Notes under the pieces: generated by a model | Database searches by the model: none | Told to the model about the DNA's origin: nothing | What the model saw: the letters and a program-made list of their open reading frames with translations, nothing else | NCBI GenBank assembly: GCA_017467705.1 | Contig: JAFUSC010000097.1 | Location: 1 to 32,658 of the forward strand | Length of the DNA: 32,658 nt | DNA from: Prevotella sp. | GTDB lineage: Bacteria > Bacteroidota > Bacteroidia > Bacteroidales > Bacteroidaceae | Direction of reading: 5' to 3' | In this document: positions 27,893 through 32,658 of the stretch, piece after piece | Numbering within the stretch: the stretch's first letter is position 1 | Layout of the letters: every line of letters begins with the position of its first letter | Position numbers and translations under genes: made by a program

Positions 27893-30799
27893 ATGAGGAA
27901 AGGAATTTATATAGTTATTACTTTAATAATGTTCGCGCTTACGCACGCGCGAGCACAATACACCCAAGTACGTAATTTCTACAGCGAAGAGTATCGGGCA
28001 GGCACTCAGAACTGGAGCATCACCGAGGGACCTAACCAACGCATGTTCTTCGGCAACAACCAGGGCATGCTGGTTTTCGACGGTGAGACGTGGAGCCTGC
28101 GTTACGTCACCAACTATTCCGTGGTGCGGGCTCTCTACTTCGACCCGTCGACACAGCGCATCTACGCCGGCGCTTCCAACGAATTAGGATACTTTGAAGC
28201 CGACACCACGAACAGCACCGTGCGCTACCACTCGCTGGGCAACCTGATTCCCAAGCACAAGCACCCGGCCAGCGAGATATGGCGCATCATCAAGCGCGGT
28301 CAGGACATCATCTTCCAAAGCAAGGAGGCACTGCTGGTCTACTCGGAACAGACGCAGCAGATACGCGACTACCGCAACGACCAACGGCTGGAGTGCATTG
28401 CGCTGGTGAACGGTCAGGTGGTGGTGGCAGGCAACGAGTGCGCCATGACGCTCACGGCCAACGGGCTGGAACCGCTGCCCGGCACCGAAGCCCTGCGCGG
28501 CAAGGTGGTGCGCAGCATCCTGCACTACGACGGGAAAACGCTCTTCGTGACCAACAGCGACGGAATATTCAGCTACGACGGTCAACAGACCACCGTGCTC
28601 AACCTGCCCATATCGCCCTATCTGAAGGAGTGTCAGGTGTTCTGCGCCGAGATTGACGGCGACAACCTGGCCTTCGGCACCGTGCGCGGCGGTGTGGTGC
28701 TCTACGACATCAAGACAGGCCGGACCAACTACTCGAACATCAACACATGGCTGCAGAACAACACGGTGCTCTCCATGATGTTTGACCGCAACCACAACCT
28801 GTGGCTCGGACTGGACAACGGCATCAGCTACTTACAGACCAACTCCCCTTTCGGTAGCCTGTTCAACAGTCACAGCCACATCGGCACGGGCTATGCCGCT
28901 GCCCTCAACCGCCAGCACCTCTATCTGGGCACGAACCAAGGACTCTTCTTCACCCCATGGCCCATAACCAACAAGGCTGAGCCTCCCCATCCCCAGTCGC
29001 TGACGGGAGTGACGGGGCAGATATGGTCACTCGTCGACGTGGACGGCACGCTGCTCTGCGGCAGTGACAACGGCGCCTACACCATACACGGCACCACGGC
29101 TGAGCGCATCAGCCAGACCGAAGGCACGTGGAACTTCGCCGCGCTGACGGGACATGAGGGCATGGTCGTGGGCTGCGACTACAAGGGTTTCTTCCTGCTG
29201 GAACGCCAAGGCAACGGCTACCGGCTGCGCAACCGCATTGAAGGGCTCGACATGGTCAGCGGAGGATTCCTTATCGATGACGACGGCTCACTCTGGATCT
29301 GTCACTGGCAGGAAGGCGTCTATCACGTGTGGCTCGACGAAGGGCTGGCAAGGGTGAGCCGGCAGGAGCGGTTCCACAAGGGCAACGGGCTGCTGATGGA
29401 CGAGGGCAACGGGCTCTGCTGCATCAACGGACGCATCTACATCTCGTGCGTGGATGGCTTCTACTACTACGACAAGAACAAGAAGCAGCTGACATACGAC
29501 GAGCCCGTCAGCCGCATCTTCGACACCTACGGCACCGCCCTGCGCATCTACCAGACCCGTCGCGGCGACCTGTGGGCCTACAAACCGGGCTATCTGGCAC
29601 TGGCACGCCGTCAGGCTGACGGCAGCTACCGTACCGACAGCGTCTCCTTCCGGCGTGCCAACGGCGAGTTGCACGTGGGAGCACAAGACATGTGCAGCCT
29701 GGACGAGCAGCGCATGCTCATCAACGGCAACAACGGATTCTTCGTGCTCAACAACGACTACACCGACAAGAGCCAGCCGACGACGACCTTCATCCGGCGC
29801 ATTGTGGGCACCAACGGTGCTGACACGCTGCTCTATCAGGACTTCACCATGAGCCACTCACCGCTCACGGTCGTACGCATACCTCACCAGCAGAACAGCA
29901 TCCGCATTGAGTTCATACAGACGGAGTACCGCAACGGCGAGTCAGTGAAATACCAATGCCTGCTGGAGGGCTACGACAAAGACTGGAGCCAGTTGCAGAA
30001 GAGCACGTCCAAGGAATACACGCAGCTGTCGAAGGGCACCTACACGTTCCACGTGCGGGCCGTCAATCAGCTGAACGGACAGACCAGCGAGGCCACCATA
30101 CAGATTGAGGTGCTGCCTGCATGGTACGAGACATGGTGGGCCTACACCATCTACCTGCTGCTCTTTGCCGTGGGCGTGTGGCAGCTGTTGCTGTACCTCA
30201 AGCGCCGCGCCGAGCGCGAGCTCATCAAGGTGCGGGCCGAGAAAGAGCGCCAGCTGAAGGAACAGCAGGCCGCCTTCTCGCTGCAACAGGCGGAGCAGGA
30301 GAACGAGCTGATGCGCCTGAAGGCTGAGCAGATGGAGCTGGAGATGAAGCAGGGCGCCAGCAAACTGGCCGACTCCACCATGAACCTGATGCGCAAGAAC
30401 GACATGCTGTTAGCCATCGACGCGCAGATGGAAGAGCTGTCGGAGAGCGTGCGCCGCGAGGACAACAAGACGAGCATCAACAAGAAGATCAAGGACATTC
30501 GTTTTGACATACAGCAGAACATCCGCGACGACGAGAACTGGGAGAAGTTTGAGGAGAACTTCAACCTGGTCTACGACAACTACATGCGCAAACTGACGGA
30601 GCACTTCCCTGACCTGAAGCTCAATGACCGCAAGCTCTGTGCCTATCTGCGCATGGGACTCAGCTCCAAGGAGATGGCGTCGCTGCTCAACACCAGCGTG
30701 CGCAGCATTGAGACCGCCCGCTACCGCCTGCGCAAGAAGCTGCAAATGGAGAGCGGCGACAATCTGCAAGAGTTCATCCAGAGTTTCGACCAACCGTGA
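27893..30799 (+). CDS. Membrane-spanning one-component regulator: periplasmic propeller, Y_Y_Y domain, LuxR-type HTH
   Basis: 968 residues. Signal sequence MRKGIYIVITLIMFALTHAR, then Reg_prop-like beta-propeller blades (about 25-655; repeats such as GNNQGMLVFDGETW and DRNHNLWLGLDNGISY), a Y_Y_Y (triple tyrosine) domain about 665-745 (YQCLLEGYDKDWSQL, YTFHVRAVN), one membrane helix (about 750-770, WWAYTIYLLLFAVGVWQLLL), a long charged coiled coil (about 772-890) and a C-terminal LuxR-type helix-turn-helix (LNDRKLCAYLRMGLSSKEMASLLN, SVRSIETARYRLRKKL, about 905-950). No histidine-kinase or receiver domain is seen, so it is not a classical hybrid two-component system. It is divergent from the glucanase operon, so it probably senses a beta-glucan oligosaccharide in the periplasm and activates that operon. 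The ligand is an inference. Confidence 0.9.
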   Translation: MRKGIYIVITLIMFALTHARAQYTQVRNFYSEEYRAGTQNWSITEGPNQRMFFGNNQGMLVFDGETWSLRYVTNYSVVRALYFDPSTQRIYAGASNELGYFEADTTNSTVRYHSLGNLIPKHKHPASEIWRIIKRGQDIIFQSKEALLVYSEQTQQIRDYRNDQRLECIALVNGQVVVAGNECAMTLTANGLEPLPGTEALRGKVVRSILHYDGKTLFVTNSDGIFSYDGQQTTVLNLPISPYLKECQVFCAEIDGDNLAFGTVRGGVVLYDIKTGRTNYSNINTWLQNNTVLSMMFDRNHNLWLGLDNGISYLQTNSPFGSLFNSHSHIGTGYAAALNRQHLYLGTNQGLFFTPWPITNKAEPPHPQSLTGVTGQIWSLVDVDGTLLCGSDNGAYTIHGTTAERISQTEGTWNFAALTGHEGMVVGCDYKGFFLLERQGNGYRLRNRIEGLDMVSGGFLIDDDGSLWICHWQEGVYHVWLDEGLARVSRQERFHKGNGLLMDEGNGLCCINGRIYISCVDGFYYYDKNKKQLTYDEPVSRIFDTYGTALRIYQTRRGDLWAYKPGYLALARRQADGSYRTDSVSFRRANGELHVGAQDMCSLDEQRMLINGNNGFFVLNNDYTDKSQPTTTFIRRIVGTNGADTLLYQDFTMSHSPLTVVRIPHQQNSIRIEFIQTEYRNGESVKYQCLLEGYDKDWSQLQKSTSKEYTQLSKGTYTFHVRAVNQLNGQTSEATIQIEVLPAWYETWWAYTIYLLLFAVGVWQLLLYLKRRAERELIKVRAEKERQLKEQQAAFSLQQAEQENELMRLKAEQMELEMKQGASKLADSTMNLMRKNDMLLAIDAQMEELSESVRREDNKTSINKKIKDIRFDIQQNIRDDENWEKFEENFNLVYDNYMRKLTEHFPDLKLNDRKLCAYLRMGLSSKEMASLLNTSVRSIETARYRLRKKLQMESGDNLQEFIQSFDQP

Positions 30800-30897
30800 A
30801 TTTCTGTTAATTCTGTTAAATTTTCGGACTGAATTTTTCTGGGATTTTTGGTGTAACTACGATTCAACAGTGATGCAAAACTATATAGTTTGAGCGA

Positions 30898-31051
30898 GAG
30901 GCGGCAGCTTCCGAGTCGGGAACTGCCGACTTTCGACGTGCGAAACGGCATGTTTCAGCTTGCAAAACGCCGCGTTTCGCATCGTGAAACGGCACGTTTC
31001 AGCGCCTGAAACGGTGCGTTTGGCAACCTAAAACGGCCTGTTTTGCAAGGC
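30898..31051. repeat. Palindrome array 4 (five clear units plus two degenerate, 22-bp period)
   Basis: Fifteen-base palindromes start at exactly 30942, 30964, 30986, 31008 and 31030: GAAACGGCATGTTTC, AAAACGCCGCGTTTC, GAAACGGCACGTTTC, GAAACGGTGCGTTTG and AAAACGGCCTGTTTT. Seven-base linkers differ each time. End positions vary in a paired way (G..C in units 1 and 3, A..T in unit 5). Degenerate units at 30898 and 30920 keep the period. The array lies between the regulator and the ATPase; the rest of 30800-31331 holds one hairpin (31212-31240) and the ATPase promoter. Confidence 0.88.
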
Positions 31052-31211
31052 CGAAAAACAGAATTTTTCGTTTAACACTGATTATCAACGACTTACAAAG
31101 TGGCTCAAAACTCGCGTATTTACGACCGAAGGCAAAGTTTTTTGAAAAGTGCCCCTTCTCCGTGTTAATAGATTTTGACCGATTGTTAAACTTTGCAAAA
31201 TCCAATATATA

Positions 31212-31240
31212 GAACACAAAGACACAAAGACTTTGTGTTC
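31212..31240. repeat. 8-bp-period hairpin ACACAAAG
   Basis: GAACACAAAG pairs perfectly with CTTTGTGTTC around a 9-base loop that repeats ACACAAAG. It lies about 90 bp upstream of the ATPase start. Confidence 0.75.
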
Positions 31241-31292
31241 AGTTTTAGATTCAATCATGAAACTTTGCAACCGAGTTGCGAAAAAACTGCCC

Positions 31293-31300
31293 TACCTTTG
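31293..31300 (+). promoter_or_regulatory. -7 box of the metal ATPase gene
   Basis: TACCTTTG, 31 bases before the ATG at 31332. A TTTG at 31264-31267 is 25 bp away, longer than usual, so the -33 element is uncertain. Confidence 0.55.
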
Positions 31301-31331
31301 CACCGTGAAATCAAAACAAAAGTGCAAAAAT

Positions 31332-32658
31332 ATGGAAAATCATCATCATCACCACGAGCACAGTCTGAAGAAGCAGCTGGTGCTCATCATAGCCACGATT
31401 GTGCTGCTGGCAGCAGCCGTCTGCATCGAGAAGTTCGGCGGACTGAGCAACTGGCAGTTGCTGCTGGTCTATCTCGTCCCTTATCTGCTGATAGGCCACG
31501 ACACGTTGCACGAGGCCGCTGAGGGCATAGCCCACGGCGACGCCTTCAACGAACACCTGCTCATGAGCATCGCCACCATCGGTGCCTTGTGCATCGGATT
31601 CCTGCCCGGAGCTGAGACGCAGTTCCCCGAGGCGGTCTTCGTCATGCTTTTCTTCCAAGTGGGCGAGCTCTTTGAGGGCTACGCCGAAGGCAAGAGCCGC
31701 GACAGCATAGCCCACCTCATGGACATACGCCCCGACGTGGCGCATGTGAAGGAGCAAGGAGCAAGGGGCAAGGAGCGAGGTGCGAGTGACGAGGTGCGAG
31801 GTGCGAGTGACGAGGTGCGAGACGTTGACCCTGCTGAGGTGCCCGTGGGTAGCATCATCATCGTGCGGCCCGGCGAGAAGGTGCCGCTCGACGGCATCAT
31901 CGCCGAAGGCACATCGGCACTGAACACGGTGGCCCTGACGGGTGAGAGCATGCCCCGCCCGGTGACGACGGGCGACGAGGTGGTCTCCGGCTGCGTCAAC
32001 CTGAGCGGCGTCATCAGCGTGCGCACCACGAAGAGCTACGGCGAGAGCACAGTGGCGAAAATCATCGACCTCGTGGAGCACGCCAGCGAGCACAAGTCGC
32101 AGAGCGAGACCTTCATCACGCGCTTTGCCCGCATCTACACGCTCATCGTCGTCGGGCTGGCTGTGCTGTTGGCCGTCGTGCCCCCCGTTTTGTCATTGCT
32201 CATTTATCATTCCTCATTTAGCGCAACGTTCGCCACGTGGCTCTACCGTGCCCTGATGTTCCTCGTGGTGTCGTGCCCCTGTGCACTGGTCATCAGCGTG
32301 CCGCTGGCGTTCTTCGGCGGCATCGGCGGTGCATCGCGCCGCGGCATCCTCATCAAGGGAGCCAACTACATGGACGTGCTGGCCAAGACGGACACCGTGG
32401 TGTTCGACAAGACGGGCACCCTCACCCACGGCCAGTTTGCGGTGGAGGCCGTGCACCACAGCCAGCTCGACGAGCGGCAGCTGCTACACTTAGCCGCCCA
32501 CGTGGAGCACTACAGCACCCACCCCATCGGCGCAGCCCTGCGCGACGCCTTCCCCGAGGAAGCCACCGACGGCTACCGCGTCAGCAACGTGCAGGAAATA
32601 GCCGGCCAGGGCATCACGGCGGAAGTGGAATTGAGAGTGGAGAGTGGAGAGTGGAGAG
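31332..32658 (+). CDS. P1B-type heavy-metal translocating ATPase (partial, runs off the window), with three heptamer insertions
   Basis: 442 residues are visible, open to the window edge. The start MENHHHHHHEHSLKKQ is a His-rich metal-binding N-terminus with no CxxC domain. Membrane helices follow, then the actuator domain (PGEKVPLDG, ALTGESMPRPV), the transport motif SCPCALVISVPLAFFGG, the phosphorylation site VFDKTGTLTHG and the HP locus HYSTHPIGAALR. The CPC motif with a His-rich N-terminus suggests Zn2+/Cd2+/Co2+ export rather than copper, but the last helices that decide this are outside the window. Three 7-bp tracts add codons: EQGARGKERGASDEVRGASD in the actuator domain, LSLLIYHSSF near a membrane loop, and ELRVESGEWR in the nucleotide-binding domain at the window edge. 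All motifs remain intact and the frame is open. Confidence 0.92.
   Translation, partial: MENHHHHHEHSLKKQLVLIIATIVLLAAAVCIEKFGGLSNWQLLLVYLVPYLLIGHDTLHEAAEGIAHGDAFNEHLLMSIATIGALCIGFLPGAETQFPEAVFVMLFFQVGELFEGYAEGKSRDSIAHLMDIRPDVAHVKEQGARGKERGASDEVRGASDEVRDVDPAEVPVGSIIIVRPGEKVPLDGIIAEGTSALNTVALTGESMPRPVTTGDEVVSGCVNLSGVISVRTTKSYGESTVAKIIDLVEHASEHKSQSETFITRFARIYTLIVVGLAVLLAVVPPVLSLLIYHSSFSATFATWLYRALMFLVVSCPCALVISVPLAFFGGIGGASRRGILIKGANYMDVLAKTDTVVFDKTGTLTHGQFAVEAVHHSQLDERQLLHLAAHVEHYSTHPIGAALRDAFPEEATDGYRVSNVQEIAGQGITAEVELRVESGEWR
31751..31820. repeat. Ten perfect heptamers in the ATPase actuator domain
   Basis: Ten consecutive 7-mers: two GGAGCAA, GGGGCAA, GGAGCGA, four GGTGCGA and two GTGACGA, with a gradual change from one word to the next. 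This grades the GGAGCAA family into the GTGCGAG family seen in MATE and ksgA. Confidence 0.9.
32189..32216. repeat. Four heptamers TTnnTCA in the ATPase gene
   Basis: TTTGTCA TTGCTCA TTTATCA TTCCTCA, encoding LSLLIYHSSF in a hydrophobic stretch between two predicted helices. AT-rich against a GC-rich gene. Confidence 0.82.
32631..32658. repeat. Heptamer tract TGGAGAG at the window edge
   Basis: TTGAGAG followed by three TGGAGAG up to the last base; it probably continues beyond. It interrupts the nucleotide-binding domain after GQGITAEVE. Confidence 0.85.

Noticed and set aside
31332-31361. His6 run of the ATPase as a vector-derived tag
   Set aside because: The run lies downstream of a native promoter, continues into HEHSLKKQ and is typical of metal-binding N-termini; no vector sequence is present.

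Overview
The window looks like chromosomal DNA of a gut or rumen Bacteroidales bacterium, most likely Prevotellaceae. The evidence is Bacteroidetes-type promoters (TTTG, 19-20 bp, TAnnTTTG) before several genes, secreted proteins ending in a short type IX-like sorting motif (YDLSGRR...KGIYI.NGRKVV.K), a periplasmic-propeller regulator with a Y_Y_Y domain, and weak Shine-Dalgarno sites. No rRNA, tRNA, CRISPR array or transposase was seen. The assignment rests on protein style, not on a database search.

Layout. 1-7405 is housekeeping: a MATE efflux gene broken by a +/-7 bp frame change (62-1632), ksgA on the minus strand (2280-3293), a YbhN-type membrane protein (4254-5312), a GxxExxY/PDDEXK_3 protein (5305-5721) and pepD (5892-7349). 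Two look-alike loci on either side of ksgA each carry a promoter, Crp/Fnr-like boxes, two single-membrane-helix peptides of 25-34 residues and an intrinsic terminator. 7480-27514 is a minus-strand beta-1,3-glucan degradation cluster: a secreted glycan-binding-like protein, GH16, GH128, two large multi-module binding proteins and GH81, interleaved with three small acidic proteins of one family. 27893-30799 is the divergent membrane regulator, and 31332 to the end is a P1B-type metal ATPase that runs off the window. GH81, GH128 and GH16 all act on beta-1,3-glucan, so the cluster should attack laminarin, curdlan or fungal/yeast glucan. No SusC/SusD pair is in view. The operon head (27514) and the 16178 gene share a nearly identical upstream box (CTCRC-A6-CTCAC), a good candidate for the regulator's site.

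The most unusual content is repetitive. First, tracts with an exact 7-bp period (GTACGAG, GGAGCAA, TGGAGAG, GGTTGAG, ATTCTTC, TTnnTCA and GGGGAGG types) occur at about ten places, mostly in frame inside conserved genes (MATE, ksgA, GH16, GH128 and three times in the ATPase). In the MATE gene, one 7-mer fewer than in the homologous ksgA element accounts exactly for the frameshift, so the tract could act as a slippage switch. Second, four intergenic arrays consist of short palindromes at an exact 22-bp period (3471-3536, 16846-16928 extended to 17005, 17101-17181, 30942-31044). Their stem sequences differ between units while the symmetry is kept. Third, a 1.2-kb gene-free island (16179-17428) is a mosaic of these arrays, 9-mer tracts, a 45-bp tandem repeat and inverted repeats. 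Fourth, the GxxExxY gene is bracketed by a perfect 20-bp inverted repeat that is itself a short-period tract.
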